7,613 bases of DNA, from contig JAKBTR010000097.1 in NCBI GenBank assembly GCA_021844275.1, positions 1-7,613 on the forward strand, given 5' to 3'. Under the pieces are notes generated by a model. It had not been told where the DNA came from. It did no database searches and saw nothing but the letters and a program-made list of their open reading frames with translations. Source of the stretch: Nitrospirota bacterium. Lineage in GTDB: Bacteria > Nitrospirota_A > Leptospirillia > Leptospirillales > Leptospirillaceae. Below, piece after piece: positions 1-6,466 of this stretch (position 1 is the stretch's first letter; each line of letters starts with the position of its first letter). Position numbers and translations under genes: made by a program.

Positions 1-207
1 GAACGCCACCCGGAAGGCCAGTTCGAGATGGGGAAGGTTGTGGATCCGAAGGGCCGCAAAGTCGGCCAGTCCTCCCACCAGGGCGCAGAGAAGAACCAGA
101 AGGGCCACAAGGGTTGAAGCGGACCACCGGCGCACAATGCTGGTCAGTCCCACGGCCAGGACCGTCAGAAGAAGGGAAAAAGCCGGGAGAATCGTGTGAA
201 GTTTCAT
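1..207 (-). CDS. Partial membrane protein, N-terminal 69 residues only
   Basis: Reading the minus strand from the ATG at 207-205 gives 69 codons without a stop, continuing past the left edge. The peptide has two strongly hydrophobic stretches, about residues 6-25 and 31-52, separated by a short basic turn (Arg-Arg-Trp), so it is very probably an integral inner-membrane protein with at least two helices. A GGAAGG purine stretch lies about 12 bases upstream. An in-frame ATG at 219-217 is an alternative start but sits directly against that purine stretch, so 207 is preferred. The hydrophobic hairpin followed by a short polar loop faintly resembles the start of NADH-dehydrogenase/hydrogenase-4 type proton-channel subunits, but too little is present to name it. 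It is transcribed away from the glycosyltransferase at 552 and may not belong to the polysaccharide locus. Confidence 0.6.
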   Translation of the reverse strand, partial: MKLHTILPAFSLLLTVLAVGLTSIVRRWSASTLVALLVLLCALVGGLADFAALRIHNLPHLELAFRVAF

Positions 208-461
208 CGGGCAAGTCATCCTTCCAGAGGACAATCGGAAAAGAATCGGAATGCTTCACTGTTCATTCGGTAATGCAAAAGAAACGCCAGCCGTTTTTCC
301 CTTCCCGGCTTTCATCCTTCAAGGAGTCAAGCGTGTGCGGATGTGTCTTGGCCCATGGCATCCGTCTTGCTCGTAAATTCATCAGGGATATCAGGTGAAT
401 TTTTTGTCGCCTTCTCTCTTCTTTCCCTGTGCAGTCAAAAGAGTGTCGAATGAGACCGGAG

Positions 462-527
462 TGCAACTTTTTCTTTCGGCGGATTCATTTTGATGAAAGA
501 TGCCAATCCGGAAAGAAAAAGTTTGCA
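462..527 (+). repeat. Long imperfect hairpin (66 bases) in the leader of the first glycosyltransferase
   Basis: Bases 462-477 pair with 511-527 (16 bp, one bulged T near 522), 480-485 pair with 505-510 (CGGATT/AATCCG), and 486-491 pair with 497-502 (one G-T wobble), closing on a five-base loop at 492-496. Two-base bulges lie at 478-479 and 503-504. About 28 bp of nearly continuous pairing is far more than chance would give in a random 66-base stretch. The hairpin ends 12 bases before the GGAGAG ribosome binding site of the gene at 552. No T-run follows on either strand, so it is not a standard terminator. It may be a 5' untranslated regulatory structure, a processed RNA, or a palindromic REP/MITE-like remnant; the sequence alone does not decide. 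Confidence 0.6.
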
Positions 528-539
528 TGAGGCAGAATC

Positions 540-545
540 GGAGAG
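540..545 (+). promoter_or_regulatory. Ribosome binding site supporting a TTG start
   Basis: GGAGAG lies six bases before the TTG at 552. An in-frame TGA at 528-530 rules out any start further upstream, and no ATG or GTG occurs in frame before the glycosyltransferase core begins, so this site fixes the unusual start codon. Confidence 0.65.
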
Positions 546-551
546 CAAGCG

Positions 552-1541
552 TTGGATGGGACTCGAGTCGCCCGAAACACCGAGAAAGTTTTTGTAGTTC
601 TTGTGACTTATAACCGCAAGGACCTCTTGCTGGAATGTCTGGATGGTCTCTTGCGCCAGACAAGGCCGATCGACGGTCTTGTCCTGATCGACAACGCCTC
701 CACAGACGGCACGGCCGATGCGCTTTATGCCCAGAAGTTTCTTCCCGAAGTTCCGCCGCTGAATGCCCGGTCCGTCTGGGAGTTTCGGCGAGAATCCCTC
801 CGGGAAGGCGAGATGACGTTTGTGTATCTCCGGCTTCCGGTCAATGAAGGGGGGTCGGGGGGATTCCATGAAGGGGTGAAGAAAGCCCTTGAGTTTGATT
901 GCGACTGGTTGTGGATGATGGACGACGACGTCGAGCCGGACGAGGGGTGTCTGCAGGGACAACTTGCGTTTTCGGAGATCTCGAAGTGCATCCATCCCCG
1001 TAAATATTTTCAGGATGGTCTGGCCCATGAATGGGAGGGCTATATCAGTGCGGTGACGGGAAGACGGGTTTTCCAGCCGGACATTTCCTTCCGGAAGGGA
1101 TTCTCGTTTTGCACGATCAACACCGGATGTTTCGAAGGAATGCTGATTCACCGGTCGGTTGTGGAGAAAATCGGACTGCCGGACAAACGGTTTTTTCTGG
1201 GGGGGGACGATTCGGTCTACGGGTTTCTCGCCCATTACCACACGCCTGTCCTGTATCTCCGGGACCCCCGCATCAACAAGAAGAAGATCTACCAGGTCGA
1301 AAACAACCCGATTGGCGACCGGAGCATTTATTACGGGATGCGAAACACGTTTTTGATGCAGCGATACCTGAACGAGAAAATGGAGCGATACCGATTGATC
1401 CGCTCTTTTTTCATCCTGGTGAGATTTGTGGACTATGCCCTGAATATCCTGCAGAACAGGCCGGAAAAATTTCGGGGGTACCGGGTTCTGATGCGGGCGT
1501 TTCGGGACGGGTTGACAGGAAACTTCGGAAAAGGTCTTTAA
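552..1541 (+). CDS. Family-2 glycosyltransferase, GlfT/rhamnosyltransferase-like
   Basis: This 329-residue protein is a GT-A fold, inverting family-2 glycosyltransferase that would move a sugar from a nucleotide donor to a growing glycan at the cytoplasmic face of the inner membrane. The N-terminal nucleotide-binding strand VVLVTYNRKD is at about residues 15-24, followed by the DNAST turn near 46. The metal-binding acidic cluster is an Asp-Asp-Asp at 124-126 in the context MDDDVEP, and a second acidic GGDDS motif carries Asp219 and Asp220, where the family has its catalytic base region. The DDDVEP form and the C-terminal YYGMRN segment are typical of galactofuranosyltransferase-like (GlfT) and rhamnosyltransferase-like members; the real donor cannot be read from sequence. 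There are no membrane helices. Translation starts at TTG, forced by the upstream stop and backed by GGAGAG. A G8 run at 1199-1206 encodes the GGD of the second motif. The gene stands alone on this strand and is followed by a terminator-like hairpin. Confidence 0.9.
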   Translation: MDGTRVARNTEKVFVVLVTYNRKDLLLECLDGLLRQTRPIDGLVLIDNASTDGTADALYAQKFLPEVPPLNARSVWEFRRESLREGEMTFVYLRLPVNEGGSGGFHEGVKKALEFDCDWLWMMDDDVEPDEGCLQGQLAFSEISKCIHPRKYFQDGLAHEWEGYISAVTGRRVFQPDISFRKGFSFCTINTGCFEGMLIHRSVVEKIGLPDKRFFLGGDDSVYGFLAHYHTPVLYLRDPRINKKKIYQVENNPIGDRSIYYGMRNTFLMQRYLNEKMERYRLIRSFFILVRFVDYALNILQNRPEKFRGYRVLMRAFRDGLTGNFGKGL

Positions 1542-1555
1542 ATCTCCCTCCTTTA

Positions 1556-1584
1556 AAGTTTTGTCCTCTGAAATTTTGTCCTCC
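1556..1584. repeat. Short tandem duplication, 15-base period
   Basis: Two copies of an A-rich then TTTTGTCCTC unit (1556-1569 and 1571-1584) are spaced 15 bases apart with two differences (G1558/A1573 and T1569/C1584). It lies just after the stop codon of the glycosyltransferase and before the terminator hairpin. It probably arose by slippage and has no evident function. Confidence 0.4.
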
Positions 1585-1653
1585 CGGAAAGCTTCTGGCA
1601 ACGTCTTGAGCGCCTGGGAAGCTTTCCGGGTGTCGGCTTTTTCTGTTTTTTCT
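1583..1653 (+). terminator. Probable rho-independent terminator of the first glycosyltransferase
   Basis: CCCGGAAAGCTTC at 1583-1595 is a perfect 13-bp inverted repeat of 1618-1630, with a 22-base loop. On the plus strand it is followed by T5 (1638-1642) and T6 (1646-1651). The T-tract begins seven bases after the stem and the loop is long, so termination may be imperfect. On the minus strand no T-run follows the stem, so it offers little support as a terminator for the converging gene, whose stop codon lies at 1661-1659. Confidence 0.6.
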
Positions 1654-1658
1654 TCTTG

Positions 1659-2669
1659 TCAGCTTTTCTGCGCCTGCTTTCGGACCTTTGACTGATCCTT
1701 GATATACAACCCCATGCCCAGAGGAAGACCCAGAAACCAGAGGGTTCTGGCGAGGCCGTTGTTCAATTCCCTGTATTGGGTTCCGAACGACCGGCCGGCG
1801 TGCAGGGAGAATCGTCCGTAATGGACGGCGAAGCGGAGAAAGTCCTTCGGTGAATAGGAAAACTTGTCGATGTCTTCGTTCAGGACCGTCCGGTGAAGGT
1901 AAGAGATGCCGGGCGCGACTTTCTTCACGGGAAAATAGGCGGCCTGATCCGACTTCTGGGCCGTTTCCATGAAGTAGGTCCGAAGCTTCTGGTTGATGTA
2001 ACGGGTCTTGTATTTGCGTCCGATGGCATACCAGACAACATTCGGCGGGAACCATTTGACCCCTTCGACGATCGGGAACGGATGGGAGCGTAAAAGGTCC
2101 GTCCGGGTGAACCCCCATTTCTCCCCTTTCACGTGAAACCGGTAATGCATCTCAAGGGACGTCGAATCCATGATATCACGCGGGTAGAGGTCACCGATCA
2201 ACGCCCCGTCCTGGTCGACGCAAAGCCCCGTGATGCCGGCGTATTGTTCCTTCGGGGCAGGGAGGTTGTTCCAGGTGTTGGCAAAAACCTCGAGGGCGTT
2301 CGGAAAACAGGCGTCGTCCGAATCCAGTTGCAGGAAGAGAGTTCCCTGGGCTTTTTGCACTCCGAGGTTGAATGCCGAATGGTGTCCGCCGTTTTCTTTC
2401 CAGAAATATCGAATCGGAAAATCCGCCTCTTTTTGCCATTTCTCGACAAGTTCCCGGGTGTTGTCGACAGATCCGTCGTCGACAATGAGCCATTCGAAGT
2501 CACGAAACGTCTGGGACTTCATGCTTTCGTACACCCGTGGGATCTTCTTTTCCCGGTTGTAGGCCGATGTGAAGACCGTAAAAAGATATCGGCCCTGCTC
2601 GACGGGCTTCCAGCCGGACGGTGCGGTGGAGGATTGTTTTTTGTTTGTCTCGATTGCGGTCCCGTTCAT
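1659..2669 (-). CDS. Family-2 glycosyltransferase (GT-A)
   Basis: The 336-residue product is a second family-2 glycosyltransferase, expected in the cytoplasm or loosely on the inner membrane. The donor-binding strand TVFTSAYNRE spans residues 31-40, LIVDDGSVDN spans 61-70, ENGGHHSAFNLG spans 92-103, and the metal-binding DSDD motif is at 116-119. The first 25 residues are polar and poorly conserved in character, and there are no clear membrane helices. The C-terminal third is rich in aromatic and basic residues and may touch the membrane. The start at 2669 is preferred because AGAGGA lies five bases upstream on the minus strand. Donor and acceptor are unknown. The gene converges on the glycosyltransferase at 552-1541 and diverges from the outer-membrane-like gene at 3088, so it is a single-gene unit. 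TATACC (minus strand, near 2690) could serve as a -10 box, but its -35 is weak. Confidence 0.9.
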   Translation of the reverse strand: MNGTAIETNKKQSSTAPSGWKPVEQGRYLFTVFTSAYNREKKIPRVYESMKSQTFRDFEWLIVDDGSVDNTRELVEKWQKEADFPIRYFWKENGGHHSAFNLGVQKAQGTLFLQLDSDDACFPNALEVFANTWNNLPAPKEQYAGITGLCVDQDGALIGDLYPRDIMDSTSLEMHYRFHVKGEKWGFTRTDLLRSHPFPIVEGVKWFPPNVVWYAIGRKYKTRYINQKLRTYFMETAQKSDQAAYFPVKKVAPGISYLHRTVLNEDIDKFSYSPKDFLRFAVHYGRFSLHAGRSFGTQYRELNNGLARTLWFLGLPLGMGLYIKDQSKVRKQAQKS

Positions 2670-2771
2670 CGCGTCCTCTCAGATCAGGTATAGGGCTTTA
2701 GAGTCTTTGAATGAAAAGTCTACGTCGTGATGTTTTAAGCAAGAAAAGTGCCATAAAGAATGTCGGTCGAG

Positions 2772-2818
2772 GGAATCCGGTTGCGGATTTTACCGATTCC
2801 AGACCCTGACAGGGGTCT
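2772..2818 (+). repeat. Competing stem-loops followed by a third hairpin
   Basis: AATCCG (2774-2779) can pair with CGGATT (2784-2789) across a four-base loop. Alternatively, 2772-2781 can pair with 2792-2800 (nine pairs, one bulged C at 2778). The two pairings exclude each other. Directly after them, AGACCC (2801-2806) pairs with GGGTCT (2813-2818) over a six-base loop. No T-run follows, so this is not a plain terminator. It could be part of a leader RNA of the outer-membrane-like gene or protein-binding DNA. No known riboswitch class was recognised. Confidence 0.45.
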
Positions 2819-2825
2819 CTTCCCG

Positions 2826-2837
2826 GCACGATCGTGC
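2826..2837. promoter_or_regulatory. Perfect 12-bp palindrome, possible operator
   Basis: GCACGATCGTGC is fully self-complementary and lies 12 bases upstream of the weak -35-like TTGTTC. This is a common position for a dimeric regulator site. Function is inferred from symmetry and position only. Confidence 0.3.
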
Positions 2838-3087
2838 AAGTGAGAAAGTTGTTCTTGCTTGGTCAGGCATCTAATTTGCAAGCTTTTCAATCGAAAGAGT
2901 GGGTGTCGAACGACTTGGAAAAAGACGACGGGACGCTGCCTGCTTCCACCAAATTTTCCTCTTCCCAAGATTGAGATCTGTCTTTTTGCTGCGAGTGCTG
3001 AATGTCGGGAGTGACGGTCGAGATATGTTCGTTTTCAGTTGGAAGCGTGTTTTTCTGTTCCCCCATCGTTGCCGACTGGCGAACGCA

Positions 3088-4887
3088 ATGATCCGAAGTG
3101 CCTTTCTGAGTGGGGTCGCCCTCGGGCTCCTTTTGCCCGTTTTGTTTACAGGGGGGATTGCGTATGGGGGGCCGATCTATGGCCCGTCTCCCAATGGAAG
3201 TGTGCCAGGCGGGCAGGTTCCCGGAGGAGATGTCAATGCCCCGGATGTTCCGAGCGGACTGGTTCCTTCCTTGAACGGACCGGGATTCAATGCCCCGAAT
3301 AATGGATCGCCGTCTTCGGGAAATTCCGGACAAACCGGGTCCCCGACCGGCAATCTGAACCCCATGAATCCGAACGGTCCTCCGGGGGGATCCAATAACC
3401 CCAATAATCCAAGCAATCAGGGACAGCCAGCATCGAGCGCCCCAACATTCATGAACAGCGCCATGCCCAACTCGAGCAATCCTTTCCTGCCGAACAATAT
3501 TTCCCCCGGCCTTTTGTCGGCTCCATTGGAGAATGCCTATCTTCAGGATGGTGTGCCCCAATTGGCCGCTCCCATGATGTCGGCGGTCTATCGTCCTTTC
3601 GGGATGACGTTTTTCCAGCCGAACCCGTTTCAGGTGACGCCTCAGGGTGCGGTGACATTGACCGGGATGTATGGAGAAGACAGCAATATCGCCTATACGA
3701 CCAATCAGCCGAGCTGGGGGTCTTTTTTTTCCATCACCCCGGCCGTCTATTATTCGAACTTCGACGATTACGGCTATATCTCTCTCATGGGAAGCGCCTC
3801 CTACTATCAGTACAATGCCGGGAACATCCCTCCCTACCTGGATGAGACGGCCGGGATTTCGGCCGGGACATATCTCGGTGACCGGGTTTTCGTCGGTGTC
3901 CAGGATATGGGGTTTGTCGGATTTTCCCCAGGCATGAACGGCTCGCCTCTTGCCTTCTTTACGGGAATCAATCCGTACTATGGAAACATGTCGGACGCCG
4001 AGGTCGGATTTGCCCTGACACCAAAGGTTACCTTCGTCCAGTCGGCGTCCGACATGTATTTCGATGACTCCGGCTTCGGGGCGGGAATTTATAATATCCA
4101 GTCCCTGATGGATACCCTGAACTACAAAGATGCTTTGAATTTTCTTTCCTTGTCCTACATTTATCAGCAGGGGATCATCTCCCTGTTCCCGGGGTTCATC
4201 TCCGACGGACTGATGGGAAGCGCCATGAGAATGGTTTCTCCCACAACGTCCTTCGGGGTGGGGGGGAATGCTTCTTACTTTCTGTATGATCAGTCAGCGG
4301 CTCCGACCGGTTTTTTTGGCACCCCCGCAAGCTCCCTGAACTTTTATATGTATTCCTATTACGGAATCCTGACCCATCAATTGACGCGGAGCCTATCCGT
4401 CGCCCTCCAGGGCGGATGGAACGCCGTTTCTTTTTACAGCGGAGAAACCTTCCAGGCGCCGCTGATCGATCTGAACATCGCCTACACGGGGCCTCGTCTG
4501 GGATTGGGGTTGAACGCCGGTGAATACATGGAGAACATGAGTTCCTACGGAGTCGAAATGGGGCCCGAAAAAACCAAAAATGTGCTGGGGTATGCCACCT
4601 ACAGTATCAGCCCCAAAACGTCTGTTTTTTCCTCAGCCGGTTATAGTATCTATGATTTTCTGGATCCCTACAGCTTTTCCAATAGTTTCTTTCAGACCCT
4701 GCAGCCCAATTTGTCCTATTCGGGATCTTATCTGTACCTTGCGGACGGGATTAACTACACCCCCGCGACATGGGTGAATACCAGTCTCATATACAATCTG
4801 GTGGATTTTTCGACCAGTATTCCCAACACGTCCATCGTCGAGAACATGTTTATGGCGATGGTCACGTTTGTCTGGAACTTCAATTAA
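3088..4887 (+). CDS. Secreted outer-membrane-like protein with Pro/Gly/Asn-rich linker and beta-barrel-like C-terminus
   Basis: From the ATG at 3088 the product has 599 residues. Residues 1-27 form a textbook signal peptide: Arg3, a hydrophobic core at about 5-24, and a probable cut after Ala-Tyr-Gly at 25-27. Residues 28-143 are low complexity, dominated by Pro, Gly, Asn and Ser, and look like a flexible linker. From about 165 to the end the chain is rich in Tyr, Phe, Ser and Gly with alternating patterns typical of amphipathic beta strands. The last strand ends in Trp-Asn-Phe-Asn, compatible with an outer-membrane assembly signal. I see no cysteine in the mature chain. I do not recognise the family; a beta-barrel porin/exopolysaccharide-associated outer-membrane role fits the shape and the neighbouring ligase gene 67 bases downstream. 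In-frame ATG 3025 (21 residues longer) and GTG 2899 (63 longer) are alternative starts; none has a strong ribosome binding site, and 3088 is chosen for its signal peptide. T8 (3723-3730) and G7 (4260-4266) runs lie inside the gene. Confidence 0.8.
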   Translation: MIRSAFLSGVALGLLLPVLFTGGIAYGGPIYGPSPNGSVPGGQVPGGDVNAPDVPSGLVPSLNGPGFNAPNNGSPSSGNSGQTGSPTGNLNPMNPNGPPGGSNNPNNPSNQGQPASSAPTFMNSAMPNSSNPFLPNNISPGLLSAPLENAYLQDGVPQLAAPMMSAVYRPFGMTFFQPNPFQVTPQGAVTLTGMYGEDSNIAYTTNQPSWGSFFSITPAVYYSNFDDYGYISLMGSASYYQYNAGNIPPYLDETAGISAGTYLGDRVFVGVQDMGFVGFSPGMNGSPLAFFTGINPYYGNMSDAEVGFALTPKVTFVQSASDMYFDDSGFGAGIYNIQSLMDTLNYKDALNFLSLSYIYQQGIISLFPGFISDGLMGSAMRMVSPTTSFGVGGNASYFLYDQSAAPTGFFGTPASSLNFYMYSYYGILTHQLTRSLSVALQGGWNAVSFYSGETFQAPLIDLNIAYTGPRLGLGLNAGEYMENMSSYGVEMGPEKTKNVLGYATYSISPKTSVFSSAGYSIYDFLDPYSFSNSFFQTLQPNLSYSGSYLYLADGINYTPATWVNTSLIYNLVDFSTSIPNTSIVENMFMAMVTFVWNFN

Positions 4888-4954
4888 AGAAAATGGTCCA
4901 GGAGAGAGTGGCTGTCTCATCCAAAAAACGTTGAGTTCAGGATGGTGAATTTTT

Positions 4955-6466
4955 ATGGGTAATGTTTATCCGGGAACGGGAGGGAGTCTCGCCGTTTCCG
5001 AGCGGCCTGTGCCAGAGGGAATGGATTTTTCTCTTCCGAAGGTTCCCTGGGGATATTATGCGGCGGCAGTGGTCCTGGGATTCGACGCGTTTTTCAGCGT
5101 CGGGATTCCACGCCTGATTCTTCTCCCGCTTTCAGCTGTCCTTTTCCTGTCTCTTGCCCTGAAATCGGCGGGAACACCCATGCCGGCCATGATGGCCCTT
5201 ATCGTGTACATCCCTTACGCCAAGGCCATCGCGGGGAACATGGGCGGTTTTCTCCCCGGTCTCAACTACACCACGGCACTGATGGTCATTGTCATCATCG
5301 GAATGTATTCCCGGGTGCAGGGGACGCATGTCGAGCCGGCACTTCCACTGGAAGCGACATTTCGCAGGCTTGTCCTTCTTTTTTGCGTGTTTGGTGCGAT
5401 TTCCGTCATCCATACCGATCTTGTCTTCGCCCAATGGTCGGTGTTCAAGTCTATCGTCGACTATAAACGCTGGATCGATCCGTTTCTGGTCTTTTTTCTT
5501 TTTTCCTACCTGGTCCGGACACAGAAAGAAGCGAAAACACTGATCTACCTGATGGCCGTCAGCATGGTTGTGGTGGGGATCGGAAGCCTCTACCAGCATC
5601 ATGTCATTTCCGGAAGGAGTCACCGGGTTCGCCTGAAAGGGATCGCCGGCCAGGCGAACCAGATGGGGGCGTTCTACGCCAACTACATGTTTCTTATCCT
5701 GGGGTTCGTCTGGATGAAGGGGCTCACCTTCCTGAAGAAATCGCTTTTTGCCCTGGGGTTCTGGGGCTGTCTTCTGGGACTCTTTGCCACCGAATCCCGG
5801 GGAGACTTCCTGGCTCTGGTCATGGGGATGCTTCTCTTCCTTTTCCTTCGGAAGAAAGTGCTCTTTTTTGTCGCGATCGCCGGGATTATTTTCGTGTCCG
5901 TCAATATCCAGTTTCTTCCCTCGGGGCTTCGGAACCGGATCCAGCATACCGTCACCCATCGCGACCCGTACGGATTCTCCGGCTCATCCGGCCAACTCGA
6001 CGCCAGCGCCCGAACCCGGCTGGCTCTTTGGCAAGGCGCGGCGAACATGATCATGAGCCACCCGGTCATGGGGGTCGGGTACAAGATGTTTCCCGAATAT
6101 ATCTACCAGTATGTTCCCCACAACGAAGAAACGGACCGTCTGCCTCTGCGCCACCGGGACGGCCACAACGCCTATCTCATGATCGGTGCCGAAATGGGTG
6201 TCCCGGCCCTTCTGCTGTTTCTGCTGCTCCTTTTGTACATGTTCCGGATCATGTGGCGGGCCTACCGGGCAAGCCCCGACCCCTACTGGAAGACCGTATC
6301 GGTCTGCGGACTCTGCGCGGTGACCTCCCTCGTTCTGACCAACCTCTTCGGATCAAGGGTCATCAGCCTCGTGCTGGCGGGCTACCTCTGGGCCCTTCTC
6401 GCGATTCTCCTGAAAGTGCCAAAATGGGCCGAAGAGGGGGACCCGGAGGAGGAAGTCGCGCCATGA
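4955..6466 (+). CDS. O-antigen ligase / Wzy polymerase-like membrane protein
   Basis: The 503-residue product is a polytopic inner-membrane protein with roughly 12-14 hydrophobic segments from about residue 32 to 500. It fits the Wzy_C/O-antigen ligase group, which polymerises or transfers lipid-linked glycans on the periplasmic face. Diagnostic elements are ATESRGD with Arg282 in a membrane segment; a large polar loop, about residues 336-405, opening with the ARTRLALW segment (Arg353); the SHPVMGVG turn; and His404-Asn405 followed by a Gly-rich helix start (HNAYLMIGAEMG). The sequence does not tell ligase from polymerase, and related proteins ligate glycans to proteins or to exopolysaccharide. 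The ATG at 4955 has an AGGA about 12 bases upstream, a long spacing, but an in-frame TGA at 4946-4948 limits alternatives. No good terminator separates it from the upstream gene, so cotranscription is possible. Its TGA overlaps the next gene's ATG. Confidence 0.88.
   Translation: MGNVYPGTGGSLAVSERPVPEGMDFSLPKVPWGYYAAAVVLGFDAFFSVGIPRLILLPLSAVLFLSLALKSAGTPMPAMMALIVYIPYAKAIAGNMGGFLPGLNYTTALMVIVIIGMYSRVQGTHVEPALPLEATFRRLVLLFCVFGAISVIHTDLVFAQWSVFKSIVDYKRWIDPFLVFFLFSYLVRTQKEAKTLIYLMAVSMVVVGIGSLYQHHVISGRSHRVRLKGIAGQANQMGAFYANYMFLILGFVWMKGLTFLKKSLFALGFWGCLLGLFATESRGDFLALVMGMLLFLFLRKKVLFFVAIAGIIFVSVNIQFLPSGLRNRIQHTVTHRDPYGFSGSSGQLDASARTRLALWQGAANMIMSHPVMGVGYKMFPEYIYQYVPHNEETDRLPLRHRDGHNAYLMIGAEMGVPALLLFLLLLLYMFRIMWRAYRASPDPYWKTVSVCGLCAVTSLVLTNLFGSRVISLVLAGYLWALLAILLKVPKWAEEGDPEEEVAP
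6445..6455 (+). promoter_or_regulatory. Strong ribosome binding site within the ligase gene
   Basis: A GGAGGAGGAAG purine tract lies seven bases before the ATG at 6463. It sits inside the last codons of the upstream gene and decides the start of the family-4 glycosyltransferase against the longer open frame. Confidence 0.8.

Larger units (their letters stand above)
208..551. other. Divergent intergenic region between the left-edge membrane protein and the first glycosyltransferase
   Basis: This 344-base stretch separates two divergently read genes and must hold promoters for both, but I see no convincing -35/-10 pair in either direction. It has no credible coding sequence: the short open frames across it lack ribosome binding sites, and one of them overlaps the antisense of the left-edge gene. 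Visible structure includes a direct repeat of AATCGGAA at 233-240 and 244-251 (11-base spacing, about one helical turn), T-rich pyrimidine runs around 395-425, and the long hairpin at 462-527 described separately. Confidence 0.6.
2670..3087. other. Divergent intergenic and leader region with clustered hairpins
   Basis: About 418 bases separate the minus-strand glycosyltransferase from the preferred start of the outer-membrane-like protein. The left half contains two alternative stem-loops (2772-2800), a hairpin (2801-2818) and a perfect palindrome (2826-2837). AAGCAAGAA at 2737-2745 is inverted as TTCTTGCTT at 2852-2860. A weak plus-strand promoter candidate is TTGTTC (2849-2854) with TCTAAT (2870-2875), but the 15-base spacing is short. 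An open frame extends upstream of 3088 to a GTG at 2899; its translation does not look like protein sequence and has no ribosome binding site at a usable distance. Confidence 0.55.

Noticed and set aside
114..398. Plus-strand open frame of 94 codons
   Set aside because: Its first third lies opposite the left-edge membrane protein, it lacks a ribosome binding site, and its composition is not protein-like.
435..1601. Long minus-strand open frame (388 codons)
   Set aside because: It lies opposite the whole family-2 glycosyltransferase, whose motifs are unmistakable; its translation has no recognisable domain and it also spans the hairpin and the terminator.
2133..2693. Plus-strand open frame of 186 codons
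   Set aside because: Antisense shadow of the second glycosyltransferase, with no motif and no supporting start signal.
2899..3087. N-terminal extension of the outer-membrane-like protein from GTG 2899 or ATG 3025
   Set aside because: Neither start has a clear ribosome binding site at usable spacing. The 2899 extension reads as basic, non-protein-like sequence before a complete signal peptide that begins at 3088. ATG 3025 remains possible.
2887..3561. Minus-strand open frame of 224 codons
   Set aside because: Arg/Ser/Ile-rich translation opposite the low-complexity coding region; explained as antisense of the Pro/Gly/Asn codons.
4888..4954. Possible terminator after the outer-membrane-like gene
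   Set aside because: Only a four-base GAGA/TCTC stem could be drawn and no T-run follows it directly; not enough to call a terminator.
5132..5959. Minus-strand open frame of 275 codons
   Set aside because: Charged, His/Asp/Lys-rich translation is the antisense of hydrophobic codons in the ligase-like gene.
6028..6462. Upstream extension of the family-4 glycosyltransferase frame
   Set aside because: It overlaps the conserved HN region of the ligase-like gene in another frame, and the strong ribosome binding site at 6445-6455 marks the start at 6463.
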